From Chitinophaga pinensis (GTDB lineage: Bacteria > Bacteroidota > Bacteroidia > UKL13-3): a stretch of DNA of 64,000 nt. This document shows positions 9,864 to 21,183 of the stretch, piece by piece. Each line of letters starts with the position of its first letter. The first letter of the stretch is position 1. The notes beneath the pieces are model-generated. The model was not told where the DNA came from. It was given only the letters and a program-made list of their open reading frames with translations, and searched no databases. The stretch is from NCBI GenBank assembly GCA_945898275.1, contig CAMDHZ010000002.1:131007-195006 (forward strand), given 5' to 3'. The translations under genes were made by a program, and so were the position numbers.

Positions 9864-10673
9864 TTACTTTAAGGTATATCGTTTTCTAACCACATCGTAT
9901 GCTGTAAAATATCCAACGGCCCCATTTGTGATATTTGTTGGCAAATTAGCTGGAGGAGTTTGAAAAGGTCCAGGAATATCTGGGCTAGTATTGTTATATT
10001 CATTGATAAAGCTATACATGTTTTTATCAATAGACCTAAAGATTGCTATAAAAACATCTCCACTATTGTACCTAGAAAAAGGCAATTCAAATACATAAGG
10101 CTTATTTACAGGAGTTAAACTATTATCAAAGGTAATTTTATCAATGTTAAAAGAATCTTGGTTAATGATTTTACTATAAATTCCACTTACAAAATATGTA
10201 TATTTTATTTGAGGTCTATCATCAAATCCAGCGTAGCTAACAGCCCAACCAGCAGGTAGTTGACCACCAAATTCAGCCTCTTTCCAAGTTTGGAAAATCG
10301 AGTCGACCCTGAACATTGGTTCCATATATGTTTGAGCAGTATAGGTTTTTTTATCATATTCAACCAAAAGAGAATAAGTAGTATTTATTTGTCCTTTGAA
10401 CCCAATAGGCCCTTTGTAAACCTTTAGTGTATCATCAAAAACAAAAGGAATATTGTTTACTTTAACCGAGGCATTTTCTATAATTGGCGGAGCATCTGGG
10501 CTATAATAATTTCTGCTAAGCGAGAGTTTAACATATGAACTATCTGATTCATTAGTTACTTCTCCTTCTACTACTAATAGTGGGGTTTCATTTGGAATTT
10601 CTAAGTTTATTTTTTCGCTACATGAAAAAATAAAAAGTATTGAAATTGCTACGAGATATAGTTTGAATTTCAT
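9864..10673 (-). CDS. DUF4249-type lipoprotein adjacent to a TonB receptor
   Basis: Lipobox IFSC; LLVVEGEVTNESDSSYVKLSLSRNYYSPDA; gene order with the TonB receptor. Confidence 0.75.
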   Translation of the reverse strand: MKFKLYLVAISILFIFSCSEKINLEIPNETPLLVVEGEVTNESDSSYVKLSLSRNYYSPDAPPIIENASVKVNNIPFVFDDTLKVYKGPIGFKGQINTTYSLLVEYDKKTYTAQTYMEPMFRVDSIFQTWKEAEFGGQLPAGWAVSYAGFDDRPQIKYTYFVSGIYSKIINQDSFNIDKITFDNSLTPVNKPYVFELPFSRYNSGDVFIAIFRSIDKNMYSFINEYNNTSPDIPGPFQTPPANLPTNITNGAVGYFTAYDVVRKRYTLK

Positions 10674-10678
10674 AAAAA

Positions 10679-13075
10679 TTAGAATTTAAAATTATAGGTT
10701 ACGGATGGAACAATTGTGAACAAGTACCATTTATTAATAATTGGGACACCTGTATTTTCATCATTGGCATAGCTTAATGTGTAGGCATTTTTTCTTCCAT
10801 AGACATTATAAATAGCAAATACCCAATCGCTTTCGTTTTTATAAATTCTTCCTGGTTTTTTCTTTCTTCCTAGTGTTAAAGAAACATCTGCTCTGTGATA
10901 GGCAGGAAATCTTGCATTATTTCTAGAACCATAATAAATGGAAGGTTGTTCATCACCAAAAAGTGAGTATCGTTGGCTTGCTTGCGTAAAGGCTTCACCA
11001 GTAGCGAAAACAAAATTTCCAGAAATACTTACCCTTTCGTTAATTTTTTGGTTAAGAACAAAGGTTAAATAGTGTGTTCTATCAAATCTAAAGTTATACC
11101 AATTGCCTTTATTGATATTATCGGCTCTTCTTTCTGATTTTGAAATAGTGTAGCCCAACCAACCAGTAGTATTTCCACTTTGTTTTCTAGCAAAAAACTC
11201 GATTCCATATGAGCGACCTTCGCCTGCAACGATTTGGCCTTCTATTGCTTCATTGAATTGTATATCTGCACCTTCTCTTAACTCGATAGTGTTACTTAAA
11301 ACTTTATAATAGCCTTCAGCAGAGAACTCAATTTTGTTGTCTAAAAAGTTTCTAAAATACCCAACAGCAACTTGATCAGCAATTTGGGGTTTTATATAAT
11401 TATCACTTGGTGTCCAAAACTCTTGGCCTACACTAGCAGTAATGTTTTGTATCAAATGCATATATTGGTACATTCTGTTATATGAGCCTTTTAAAGAGCT
11501 ATTGTCATTGATAACATAGGTGTAATTTATCCTTGGTTCAAACCCAATAAAAGTATTATAAATCTCGTTTGAACCGTAATTGGTATAAGGGTTTAGAGGG
11601 TCTTTGGCATTTTCTTTAATTTGACCATTTTCTATATAAGTAGGGTTACCTCCTACATAATTTATAGACCTGCCGCTTCCAATGTTAGAAAAAATTGAAA
11701 TTCTGGCACCATATTCCAAAGATGAACGAGCACCAAATTTTGTAGAATGCGAGCCATAAATGTCTTGTTGAATTGCATTTTTGACTGGTAATGTTTGAGC
11801 TTCAACAATAGAAGTTGACTGGACTGGCTCAATTCTTCCAGGTAGGAACTCATACTTGTTAGCCTTAGCACCAAATTTAATAACATTTTTATTGTTTAAA
11901 AAATAGGTTCCATCTACTTTGATATTTACATCATTTAAATAGTTTATACGACTAAAGCTTAGGTTTTCACCCAAATTGATATCGAAATTGTAATTATACC
12001 TTGAATAAACCAAACTTGTATTTACAAACAATTTGCTACTAAAAATATGATTCCAACGCAATGTGCCTGTATAATTTCCCCATCCAAAGCCAAAAGCTTC
12101 ATCCAAAGCTAGATCATCTCTCCCAAAGTAACCACTCAAATAAATTTTATCCTTGTCACTTATAGCATAGTTGAGCTTTATATTTAAATCTCCGAAATAG
12201 GCAGTAACCTCAGATAATTGAGGAGAAAGCGGAAAAAACACATCAAAATAACTCCTTCTGCCACTTATTAGAAAAGAGGATTTATCTTTAATAATTGGAG
12301 CTTCAACTGTTAACCTACTTGAAAGTATACCAATTCCACCACTAGCGCCAAATTTCTTGGAGTTACCATCTTTCATGTGAACATCTAGAACTGAGGCTAA
12401 TCTGCCACCATATTGGGCAGGAATTCCGCCTTTGTAAAGTTCAAAATCTTTTATTGCATCTCCATTAAATGTAGAAAAGAAACCCAAAACGTGAGAAGGA
12501 TTATACACTACGGCTTCGTCTAATAGCACAAGGTTATGGTCGATATTACCTCCTCTTACAATAAAATTAGTTGAACCATCTCCAGCGGCTTGAACCCCCG
12601 GTAACAATTGAATGGCTTTGATGATGTCAACTTCACCTAATAAAATTGGTATTTTCTTAACTTGTTTAACATCAATTTTTACGACACTCATTTTATTTTG
12701 AGTGACATTGTTATTGCTAATTTTGTCAGAATTTACAACAACTTCTTTTAAAGCCTTTTGTGACTCCTTTAGTTCAACATTTAGCTTAATGTTTTGGTTG
12801 ATTACAAGCTCTTTTATTACACTTTCATACCCAACATAACTGATTTCGACTTTATAAAAACCTGCTGGTAAACTTATAGAATAAAAACCATAGGCATTGG
12901 TAGTAGTTCCTGTTTTTAACTCGGCAATGGCAATGGAGGCACCAATTAATTCTTCTCCATTTTTAGCGTCGGTTACTTCTCCGCTAATCGTATAGTTTTT
13001 GGTTTGAGCCAAAATTGAATTTGGTAAAATTAACAACCAAGCAAAGCAAGTTGTAAGAAGTATTTTATGTAACAT
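10679..13075 (-). CDS. TonB-dependent receptor with carboxypeptidase-regulatory-like N-terminus
   Basis: YTISGEVTDAKNGEELIGASIAI, plug IKAIQLLPGVQAAGDGSTNFIVRGGNIDHNLVLLDEAVVYNPSH. Confidence 0.93.
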   Translation of the reverse strand: MLHKILLTTCFAWLLILPNSILAQTKNYTISGEVTDAKNGEELIGASIAIAELKTGTTTNAYGFYSISLPAGFYKVEISYVGYESVIKELVINQNIKLNVELKESQKALKEVVVNSDKISNNNVTQNKMSVVKIDVKQVKKIPILLGEVDIIKAIQLLPGVQAAGDGSTNFIVRGGNIDHNLVLLDEAVVYNPSHVLGFFSTFNGDAIKDFELYKGGIPAQYGGRLASVLDVHMKDGNSKKFGASGGIGILSSRLTVEAPIIKDKSSFLISGRRSYFDVFFPLSPQLSEVTAYFGDLNIKLNYAISDKDKIYLSGYFGRDDLALDEAFGFGWGNYTGTLRWNHIFSSKLFVNTSLVYSRYNYNFDINLGENLSFSRINYLNDVNIKVDGTYFLNNKNVIKFGAKANKYEFLPGRIEPVQSTSIVEAQTLPVKNAIQQDIYGSHSTKFGARSSLEYGARISIFSNIGSGRSINYVGGNPTYIENGQIKENAKDPLNPYTNYGSNEIYNTFIGFEPRINYTYVINDNSSLKGSYNRMYQYMHLIQNITASVGQEFWTPSDNYIKPQIADQVAVGYFRNFLDNKIEFSAEGYYKVLSNTIELREGADIQFNEAIEGQIVAGEGRSYGIEFFARKQSGNTTGWLGYTISKSERRADNINKGNWYNFRFDRTHYLTFVLNQKINERVSISGNFVFATGEAFTQASQRYSLFGDEQPSIYYGSRNNARFPAYHRADVSLTLGRKKKPGRIYKNESDWVFAIYNVYGRKNAYTLSYANDENTGVPIINKWYLFTIVPSVTYNFKF

Positions 13076-13190
13076 AATTGTAATAAATCACGACAAAACT
13101 AACTTGCTAATAGTTCAAACCAAGTTTAAAGCGACAAAGTTTGTTACAGAGATGTTGAGTGGTAAATTTTTGTAGATGAAAGGGTTTGGT

Positions 13191-14885
13191 TCAAACCGAA
13201 ACCTTAAGATTTGAATGCCTGATTCCATAACTGAAATAAACTACCAAGCCAACCACCAGCCAAATACTAAAGCCGATCCAATTGCTAAGTCCTAATTCGG
13301 TCATCAAGTAGAAATTACTTGTTAATCCAAGCACCGGAATAAGAGAGAAGTTTCTTTTATAGCTAAGGAAGGTAATAACAATGCTAAGCATAAGAAAGCC
13401 AAATACTGGAATATTATGCCACCAATCTTGAAGGGTAAAAAGGTTTTGAATAAAATTGGGATTTAGGAGGACAGTTGAGAAAGCGCCAACCATAAAAATT
13501 GCGGGAACCCAGTATTTACCATTGATATAAGGAACACGAAAACCAGTATGGTATTCACTTTTGTGACTTTCCATTACAATAACAGCTGCATTTACTAGTA
13601 CAAAGGCGAATAAAGTACCTATACTAGAAAGGTCGGTAACTTCCTTTAAATTCATAAACAAGGCAGGAACAGCTACCATAATTCCAGTTATGATAGTTGC
13701 AAACCAAGGTGTTTTGTAACGTGGATGAATGGCTGAGAATTTTTTAGGTAGAAGTCCATCCCTGCTCATGGTCATCCAAATGCGCGGTTGACCATTTTGG
13801 AACACTAAAAGCACACTAGCCATTGCAATTACAGCACTAACTGCTACTATACCTTGCATCCATGGAAGATTAACTTTCTCAAATACAAAAGCTAATGGGT
13901 CTCCAACACCTAGTTCTTTATAATCTACCATTCCAGTGAGAACAATGGCAATAAGAATGTATAATACCGTACAAATGATTAGAGAGGCAATCATGCTTTT
14001 TGGCAAGTCTTTTTTAGGATTTTTACATTCTTCGGCAGTTGTCGCAAGGGCATCAAAGCCTACATAGGCAAAGAACACAGAAGACACACCCTTTAATACA
14101 CCAGTTAAACCATTAGGAGCAAACGGGCTCCAATTTTCTGGGTTTACGTAGAAAGCGCCAACTACAATAACAAGGGCTACGACTATCAGCTTAAGCCCTA
14201 CCATAATATTGCTAGCGTTTTTAGTTTCCTTAACACCTCTAAAAATTAACCATGTTATGGCAATAACAATGGCAAGCGCGGGCAAATCTAAAATTAGTTT
14301 AAACCCTAAAATTTCTGGGGCTAAAGCCCAGGCATTGCTTGCCTCAAGGAGCGATGAAGAGATTTCTTGGTGATTTGCCAATAAGGCCGTAGCTTCTTTG
14401 CTGCCATTGAACGCGCTTAAATAATCCATGCTAAAATAAGATGGAATCTGAATTCCTAATCCGGAGAGTAGCCCTGTAAAATAGTCGCTCCAACTTATTG
14501 CAACCACAATGTTTCCAATGGCGTATTCTACAATTAGAGCCCAACCAATGATCCAAGCTATAAGTTCTCCGAAAGCTGCATATGCGTAAGTATAAGCCGA
14601 GCCACTGATAGGAATTACAGAAGCAAATTCTGCATAACATAAAGCGGAAAACCCGCATGCAATGGCAGTAAAAACAAAAAGGGTAATTACTGCTGGTCCA
14701 CCATGAAAACTTGCATTGCCAATGGTTGAAAAAATTCCAGCACCAATGATTGCTGCAATTCCCATGGCAGTTAGGTCTTTAAAACCTAAGGTTCTGTGAA
14801 GTGCACCACCACTTTCTGATAGCGCTGCATGGTCGCGCTGAATATCAGCAATAGTTTTTTTTCTGAAGAGGGATTTGAGCTTCAC
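13191..14885 (-). CDS. APC-family amino acid permease
   Basis: LGFKDLTAMGIAAIIGAGIFSTIG; multiple transmembrane segments. Confidence 0.93.
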   Translation of the reverse strand: MKLKSLFRKKTIADIQRDHAALSESGGALHRTLGFKDLTAMGIAAIIGAGIFSTIGNASFHGGPAVITLFVFTAIACGFSALCYAEFASVIPISGSAYTYAYAAFGELIAWIIGWALIVEYAIGNIVVAISWSDYFTGLLSGLGIQIPSYFSMDYLSAFNGSKEATALLANHQEISSSLLEASNAWALAPEILGFKLILDLPALAIVIAITWLIFRGVKETKNASNIMVGLKLIVVALVIVVGAFYVNPENWSPFAPNGLTGVLKGVSSVFFAYVGFDALATTAEECKNPKKDLPKSMIASLIICTVLYILIAIVLTGMVDYKELGVGDPLAFVFEKVNLPWMQGIVAVSAVIAMASVLLVFQNGQPRIWMTMSRDGLLPKKFSAIHPRYKTPWFATIITGIMVAVPALFMNLKEVTDLSSIGTLFAFVLVNAAVIVMESHKSEYHTGFRVPYINGKYWVPAIFMVGAFSTVLLNPNFIQNLFTLQDWWHNIPVFGFLMLSIVITFLSYKRNFSLIPVLGLTSNFYLMTELGLSNWIGFSIWLVVGLVVYFSYGIRHSNLKVSV

Positions 14886-14943
14886 CGGGTATATTTTAGA
14901 AAATCAAACCTAAAACATACATGTGGCAATTGCAAGTTTGATA

Positions 14944-15510
14944 CTAGAAGAGGTGTTGTTCAATATAATCTATCAGAGAATGAATGCATTTGATATGAAT
15001 TTCTTGGGCTCTATCGGCATATTGGCTAAATGGTGCACGAATTTCTACATCGCATAATCCAGACATTTTACCGCCGTCTTTGCCTGTTAGGCCAATTATT
15101 TTTATGTTAAGTTCTTTGGCAATTTCCATGGCTTTGAGCACATTTTTGCTGTTACCGCTGGTTGAGATGGCAAGCAGCACATCCCCTGAACGCCCAACAG
15201 CTTGAAGGTAACGGCTAAAAATGAAATCATAGCCGTAATCATTTCCAACACACGCAATATGACTGGCGTCGCTCATTGAAATTGCACCAATTGCAGGCCT
15301 ATCATTGCGGTATTTACCGGTTAATTCCTCGGCAAAATGCATGGCATCGCACATGCTCCCGCCATTGCCGCAACTAAGGATTTTTCCACCATTTTTTAGG
15401 GAGTTTACCATTATTCTTCCAGCAGCTTCAATTTTATCAAAGTTTGATTCATCTGCTAGAAAGCTACTTAAAACGCTTTGGGCTTCAATAAAATGTTGTT
15501 TGATACTCAT
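14944..15510 (-). CDS. gmhA: Sedoheptulose 7-phosphate isomerase / SIS domain protein
   Basis: [41 protein letters not shown]. Confidence 0.9.
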   Translation of the reverse strand: MSIKQHFIEAQSVLSSFLADESNFDKIEAAGRIMVNSLKNGGKILSCGNGGSMCDAMHFAEELTGKYRNDRPAIGAISMSDASHIACVGNDYGYDFIFSRYLQAVGRSGDVLLAISTSGNSKNVLKAMEIAKELNIKIIGLTGKDGGKMSGLCDVEIRAPFSQYADRAQEIHIKCIHSLIDYIEQHLF

Positions 15511-17603
15511 GGATTGGAGTTTTTAAATGCAGCTTTCCCAGCGTCTAGAAATTTTACAAAGTTTTGGATATTTAGGTCATAGGCTGTTGGTTCAACCAAA
15601 ACCTTTTCATCGGAATCTATTAAAACATAGAAGGGCTGCGCGTTTGCATTGTATTTAGAAATCTGCAAATCTGCATTTTGTTTACCTATTGTTTTTTTCT
15701 GCTTATTATCTCTGGTACTGGTGTACCACTCGGATTCAGGTAATTCTGTTTTATCATCTACATAAAGAGCGAGTATAACATAATCTTCTTGTAATTTTTT
15801 AAGAACAGCAGGGTCGCTCCAAACGTTGGCTTCCATTTCTCTGCAATTGACACAGCCATGGCCAGTAAAATCAATAAAGATTGGTTTGTTTACCTTTTTG
15901 GCATAAGCAAGGGCTTGCTTATAATCAAAGAATCCATTTAAGTCATGGGGCAAGTGAAATAATTCTTTAAAGCGCACTTCACCAAGTTCATCTGAGTTAT
16001 GTTTATTATTAGATTTGGCACTGGATTTACTTAAGTCAAATTCTAAAGTTTCTTGCGGTGGAAGGTAGCCGCTAAGTGCTTTAAGTGGAGCGCCAAATAG
16101 GCCAGGAAAAAGGTAGAGTACAAAGGTAAAAGTTGCAATTGCCATAAATAACCTAGGCACACTAATAGATGTTGCTTCATCATCATGGGCAAACCTTAAT
16201 TTTCCGAGTAAGTACAAGCCAAGTAGGAAGAAAATAACAATCCAAATGGCAATATAAACTTCTCTATCTAACAAACCCCAGTGGTAGGTTTGGTCTGGGA
16301 TAGAAAGGAACTTAAAGGCAAGTGCAAGCTCTAAAAAGCCTAGAACAACTTTTACAGAATTAAGCCAGCCACCAGATTTTGGAAGGTTTTGCAACCAATT
16401 TGGAAAGATTGCAAAGATGGTAAAAGGAGCAGCTAAGCCAGCCCCAAAAGCCGCCATACCTAAGGCTGGTTTTAAGAATTGTCCGCCAACTGCTTCAATT
16501 AATAGAGAACCAACAATTGGTCCTGTGCAACTAAATGAAACAAGCACAAGGGTGAAAGCCATAAAGAAAACACCTAGAAATGAGCCCATCGAGCTTTTAC
16601 TATCCACTTGGTTTACAAATTGGTGCGGCAAGGTAATTTCAAACATCCCTAAAAAGCTAGCAGCAAAAACTATGAATATGATAAAGAAAAGCATGTTAGG
16701 CAGCCAATGTGTGCTAAGGGCATTTCCAAAATCTTCTCCTAATCCAAATACGCCAAAAACAAGGCCTAAAGATGCATAAATACCAACTATACTAAGTCCA
16801 AAACCAAATGCGCGCTTAAGTGCAAGACTTCTGGTTTCGCTACGTTTGGTAAAGAAGGTTACAGTCATTGGAAGCATAGGAAATACACATGGAGTGACAA
16901 CTGCAACTAAACCACCTAAAAAGGCAAAAAGTAAGAATCCCCAAAGAGAGCTTTCATTACCACCACTTACTGAATTTTTGTTTGTAATATTTTTTTCCAA
17001 AGTGGTATCAACGGTACTGAGGTTTGTATCTGTTTTTACTGCTTCAATTGCTATGCTGGCAGTATCAACTTTAGTTGGAACAGCAGCTTCAGTCTTTGCG
17101 TTGTTATGATTATCAATTACTTTTATGTTTTTAAATATTAAGTCATCCTCAAACAACACACACATGCCAGTAATTTGAGAGCATTCTTGGAATTCGAGCG
17201 CCACTTTAATCACCGGATTTGCCTTCAGAATTTTAACTTTTTGTCTAAACTCTGCTTTACCAGTGAATGTAGAAACCTCACCTTCAAACACTTCGTCATA
17301 ATGTTTGTGATTGCCTATTGGTTTTAGTTTTCCAACTAATTGGTAGCTTGGGTGTTTTTCAAAATCGAACAAAGCAACTACTGGTCCAACAGATTCGCTA
17401 AAATCTGAGGAATACATATACCAGTCTTTTTGAATTTTACTGGTGAAAATGAGTTCAATTTCTTCTCCAATGGAAACTTCTTGCTTGGAGGTTTTAAGCT
17501 CCCAAGTTGGTTTTTGCTGGAGTTGTGCTTTTAGAAACAAGGGGTAAAGCCCAAGTAATAAAAACGAAATTAGTAAGTTTTTTATACGAAACATAATATG
17601 CAT
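15507..17603 (-). CDS. DsbD-like thiol:disulfide interchange protein
   Basis: N-terminal DsbD-type domain, [19 protein letters not shown]-terminal thioredoxin [20 protein letters not shown]. Confidence 0.93.
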   Translation of the reverse strand: MHIMFRIKNLLISFLLLGLYPLFLKAQLQQKPTWELKTSKQEVSIGEEIELIFTSKIQKDWYMYSSDFSESVGPVVALFDFEKHPSYQLVGKLKPIGNHKHYDEVFEGEVSTFTGKAEFRQKVKILKANPVIKVALEFQECSQITGMCVLFEDDLIFKNIKVIDNHNNAKTEAAVPTKVDTASIAIEAVKTDTNLSTVDTTLEKNITNKNSVSGGNESSLWGFLLFAFLGGLVAVVTPCVFPMLPMTVTFFTKRSETRSLALKRAFGFGLSIVGIYASLGLVFGVFGLGEDFGNALSTHWLPNMLFFIIFIVFAASFLGMFEITLPHQFVNQVDSKSSMGSFLGVFFMAFTLVLVSFSCTGPIVGSLLIEAVGGQFLKPALGMAAFGAGLAAPFTIFAIFPNWLQNLPKSGGWLNSVKVVLGFLELALAFKFLSIPDQTYHWGLLDREVYIAIWIVIFFLLGLYLLGKLRFAHDDEATSISVPRLFMAIATFTFVLYLFPGLFGAPLKALSGYLPPQETLEFDLSKSSAKSNNKHNSDELGEVRFKELFHLPHDLNGFFDYKQALAYAKKVNKPIFIDFTGHGCVNCREMEANVWSDPAVLKKLQEDYVILALYVDDKTELPESEWYTSTRDNKQKKTIGKQNADLQISKYNANAQPFYVLIDSDEKVLVEPTAYDLNIQNFVKFLDAGKAAFKNSNP

Positions 17604-17746
17604 AACGGTTAAGTGTAGAATAAAAACACCATTCCTGACTTTAAATTTTCCTAAAAGTTATAAGGAACAAATTTATACATAATGAGGATTAAAGCAATAG
17701 AGCTCATATAATCTACATTTATCTATGCTAAAGTAATAATTGAGGA

Positions 17747-19489
17747 TTATTTTGGAGCAGCAATTGTTTGAATTAAAATATTTTGAAGAGAATCGCCCTT
17801 TTGCAAATTGTAGGCTAATAAGTAAAATTTTGCATTTGCAATTGTGTTAAGGCTTTTCGGTTTGAACCAATAGTCCCCTTTTTGGTAAGTGCCTGGAGTT
17901 TCGTTACAAAATTGTAAGAGATATTTTTGTTCCCAAAAGATGGTTTTACCTGTAATAGTATCCTTTGCAAAAATGGCTATTTCGGTTCTAAGTTCATGTG
18001 GAAAGTTATGATAAAGCGACAGACGAAGTTCATCACCATTTTCAATCCCAACAAAATTAAAGGCATTTGAAGCCATTAATGTATCTGGAATATTCCCTGC
18101 AGATTTGAAATTTGGAATGCTTAAAGCCTGAGTAACAGTGGTACTAGGTTCACCACATTTTTGTTTCCAAACCCAACCTTTATAAGGACTTGAGGTTCTT
18201 AAAAAAACTTGCCAATACTTTTCTTTGTTCATTTGGTCCCAATGCAAAATGTACTCTTGGTGTTGCCAAGTTTGCGTTAGGTTAAGTAAAATCGAAAGGG
18301 TAATAATTATTCCTAAAACCAACTTAGAAGGCCATTTAATTTTAAGATGCATCAATGAAACAGGTAAAATTAAAATGGGGAGATAGTCTAAATATACGCG
18401 TTGGCCGTAAGAACCTCCATAAAACCAGCTCCACCAACAACTGAAAACATAAGAAATTGCCAAAAAGTAGAGAATATAGTAAGTTATGAAGTATTTGTTT
18501 TTTTTGACCCCAGCCCAAATTGAGAGCAGTTGAAAGAGGAGGAGCAAAGGAGTATAAATAAATAGGCCTTTTTGATAGCTGAACCAAGAGTTTATAAGTT
18601 GGGGGTTATCAAAGTAAAAGCTTTCATTTTGATAACTGTATACAATGAAATTACCCGTTTGTAAATACCATAAAAAACATTGCAGAGATAGCGTAATTCC
18701 AAAGATGATTAGGGCAAAAAGCAGTGACTTCCAGTATCTGAATATATTTCTAAATAGAACAGTTAAGTTGTTAGCATTGCCTACTAATAGAGGGATTGAA
18801 AAAACCACTAAGAAATTTATAGGTCTTAAAAGGATTATTAATGCCATTAAAAGACCCATTAAAAGTATAAATTTTGATTTGTTTTGGTAGAAGAAGGATA
18901 TTGTAAAATAACAAAAAAGAGAAACGGCTGTAAAGGAAAAAACATGGCTAAATCCTGCATCAAACCACGCGTAGTGGGTAAATGGAGTAGCAAATAGGAT
19001 GGAAAGCTGAACAAGAAAAATCAAATTACTTTCTACATTTAACTGAATAAGCGTTTTCCGCAAGAAAACAAGACCGATGAACAACCAGAAAATTGCGGCA
19101 AATAAGACCATAACCTGATAGGGTAACTCATAGCCTGAATCAACATAACCAAGAACTTGTCTCACCAATTGAAGCGGTAAATAAAAAGGAAGTAAAAACG
19201 CTGCAGTTCCACAGGAGTATTTATTTACCCTAAGATTGCCAAGATTATTGTAAGCATAATTTTGATCTATTCTGGAATAAATTAAAGGTTGTGTATTTCT
19301 TGGTTTATCTACCCTATTGATATCTTTATGAAGAAAAATTGAAGGCAGGTAATCGTAGTATCCATAAGCATCTGCATGAATAAAATCTTGGCGACTAGTA
19401 AATCCCCACAACATAATGAAAACGAAGGCCAGCATTAAAGCTAGTTCTTTAATAATATGATTAAAGGGTTTTAATGCCATATTGAGCAA
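17747..19489 (-). CDS. Multi-pass membrane protein, glycosyltransferase-like
   Basis: Many TM helices; HADAYGYYDYLPSIFLHKDI. Confidence 0.6.
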   Translation of the reverse strand: MLNMALKPFNHIIKELALMLAFVFIMLWGFTSRQDFIHADAYGYYDYLPSIFLHKDINRVDKPRNTQPLIYSRIDQNYAYNNLGNLRVNKYSCGTAAFLLPFYLPLQLVRQVLGYVDSGYELPYQVMVLFAAIFWLFIGLVFLRKTLIQLNVESNLIFLVQLSILFATPFTHYAWFDAGFSHVFSFTAVSLFCYFTISFFYQNKSKFILLMGLLMALIILLRPINFLVVFSIPLLVGNANNLTVLFRNIFRYWKSLLFALIIFGITLSLQCFLWYLQTGNFIVYSYQNESFYFDNPQLINSWFSYQKGLFIYTPLLLLFQLLSIWAGVKKNKYFITYYILYFLAISYVFSCWWSWFYGGSYGQRVYLDYLPILILPVSLMHLKIKWPSKLVLGIIITLSILLNLTQTWQHQEYILHWDQMNKEKYWQVFLRTSSPYKGWVWKQKCGEPSTTVTQALSIPNFKSAGNIPDTLMASNAFNFVGIENGDELRLSLYHNFPHELRTEIAIFAKDTITGKTIFWEQKYLLQFCNETPGTYQKGDYWFKPKSLNTIANAKFYLLAYNLQKGDSLQNILIQTIAAPK

Positions 19490-19565
19490 ATATATTTATT
19501 TTAAGAAATTTAGGTTTGCTTATAAAACTATACAGCTTATATTTTTTGTTAGAAAATGCTTATGG

Positions 19566-19592
19566 TTGGCCTTATTTAGAGCACTACTTTTG
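19566..19592 (+). promoter_or_regulatory. Candidate promoter for the LysM/glucosaminidase gene (TTG-N16-TACTTTTG)
   Basis: -7 TACTTTTG at 19585-19592, TTG at 19566-19568, ATG at 19602. Confidence 0.4.
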
Positions 19593-19601
19593 TCAGTTGA
19601 G

Positions 19602-21080
19602 ATGAAGAAAAAACTGCTGAACCTATTTTGCTGCATTATTCCATTGGCTATGTTGGCTCAAACCGATACCTTACCGGTTAAAGTGCCTAGTATGCCAAAG
19701 CAAACTGTAGATCAATATATAGAGAAATACAGTGCTATTGCAGTGGATGAAATGTACAGAAGCAAGATTCCTGCAAGTATTACGCTGGCTCAAGGAATAT
19801 TAGAAAGTGGCAATGGAAATAGCCGGTTAGCTGTTGAGGGCAATAATCATTTTGGTATTAAATGTAAGAAAACCTGGACGGGTAAAACCATTTTTGAAGA
19901 CGATGATGCTTTGCAAGAGTGCTTTAGAAAGTACGATGCAGCCATAGATAGCTACCGAGACCATTCAGATTTTTTAATGAATAATCCTCGGTATGCGTTT
20001 TTGTTTGATTTAGATAAAACAGATTATAAGGGTTGGGCTTATGGACTTAAAAAGGCAGGCTATGCCACTAACCCACAGTATGCAGAGTTGCTTATAACTT
20101 TTATTGATAAGCATAAGCTTCATAAGTTTGATGGTGTGAAGTTGAGCGAGGAAGAAGATAAAGAGCTAAAAAACGACAAGGAGGAGCTAGTAAAAAGTCG
20201 GGGTAAGGAAATTCACAATAATGGTGTAATTGGCGTAATAGCCAATGCAAATGAGAGTTATGCTCAAATTGCCATGAATTATGATTTGAAGGTTTATCAA
20301 TTGTATAGATTTAATGATTTAGAAAAAGATGCTGTATGTAAAGAAGGAGATACAGTTTACTTAAAAACTAAAAGAAATAAGTCGGACAGCCTTTATCATT
20401 TGGTAACAGGCGCTGAAACGCTACATTGGATAAGCCAAAGATATGCAGTAAAGCTCGACAAACTTTTAGAAAGGAATCATTTGTTGAATGGCCAACAGCC
20501 TGCTGTAGGAGAAATGATTTATTTGAAAAACAAACGTGATAATGCGCCTAAGTTGGTTGCAATTGATACCTTAAAGCCCAAATCCAAAGTTGATACAATA
20601 ATCATCGATATTGCTGAACCAAAGCCTTTAGACACAACTTATGACAACAAGGTTTACGACAATATTCAGCAAAACATAGAAACAAGTAAAACAGTTGAAA
20701 CCGTTACTTCTTTGGACAGTATTCAGGATTTCAAGGAAAATTTGAGTTTTTTCCATACCGTTCAAAGGGGAGAAACTTTATATAGCATTGGTAAAAAATA
20801 TGGGATTCGAGTAGATGCAATCATGTATTTAAACCTATTGACTACGGATGCAATTGAGGCGGGTCAGCGCTTAATTATTAACCCAGCAATTTCTAATGCC
20901 GATACCAAGGAACCACAAAGTACACCGGGCGTTCATATCGTTAGACAAGGTGAGACTTTATTTAAAATTGCCAAGATGTATGGCTTAAGTATTCAAGATA
21001 TCAAGGCAACAAATAACTTGGAAAATGAGGTGGTTTTTATCGGTCAGCGATTGGTTATTGTAAAGCAATCAAAAAAATAA
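19602..21080 (+). CDS. Glucosaminidase domain protein with LysM repeats
   Basis: MKKKLLNLFCCIIPLAMLAQ signal peptide; IPASITLAQGILESGNGNSRLAVEGNNHFGIKCKK; LysM HTVQRGETLYSIGKKYGI and HIVRQGETLFKIAKMYGL. ORF track begins at 19482; ATG 19602 fits signal peptide and promoter. Confidence 0.92.
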   Translation: MKKKLLNLFCCIIPLAMLAQTDTLPVKVPSMPKQTVDQYIEKYSAIAVDEMYRSKIPASITLAQGILESGNGNSRLAVEGNNHFGIKCKKTWTGKTIFEDDDALQECFRKYDAAIDSYRDHSDFLMNNPRYAFLFDLDKTDYKGWAYGLKKAGYATNPQYAELLITFIDKHKLHKFDGVKLSEEEDKELKNDKEELVKSRGKEIHNNGVIGVIANANESYAQIAMNYDLKVYQLYRFNDLEKDAVCKEGDTVYLKTKRNKSDSLYHLVTGAETLHWISQRYAVKLDKLLERNHLLNGQQPAVGEMIYLKNKRDNAPKLVAIDTLKPKSKVDTIIIDIAEPKPLDTTYDNKVYDNIQQNIETSKTVETVTSLDSIQDFKENLSFFHTVQRGETLYSIGKKYGIRVDAIMYLNLLTTDAIEAGQRLIINPAISNADTKEPQSTPGVHIVRQGETLFKIAKMYGLSIQDIKATNNLENEVVFIGQRLVIVKQSKK

Positions 21081-21183
21081 ATCAGACAAAAGCTTGGATT
21101 GCAACCAAATTGGATTTTTTTACATCAAATATTTTATTAAACTTGTAATTCTGATTGAGTAAATTAATCAAATATTAAATTGT

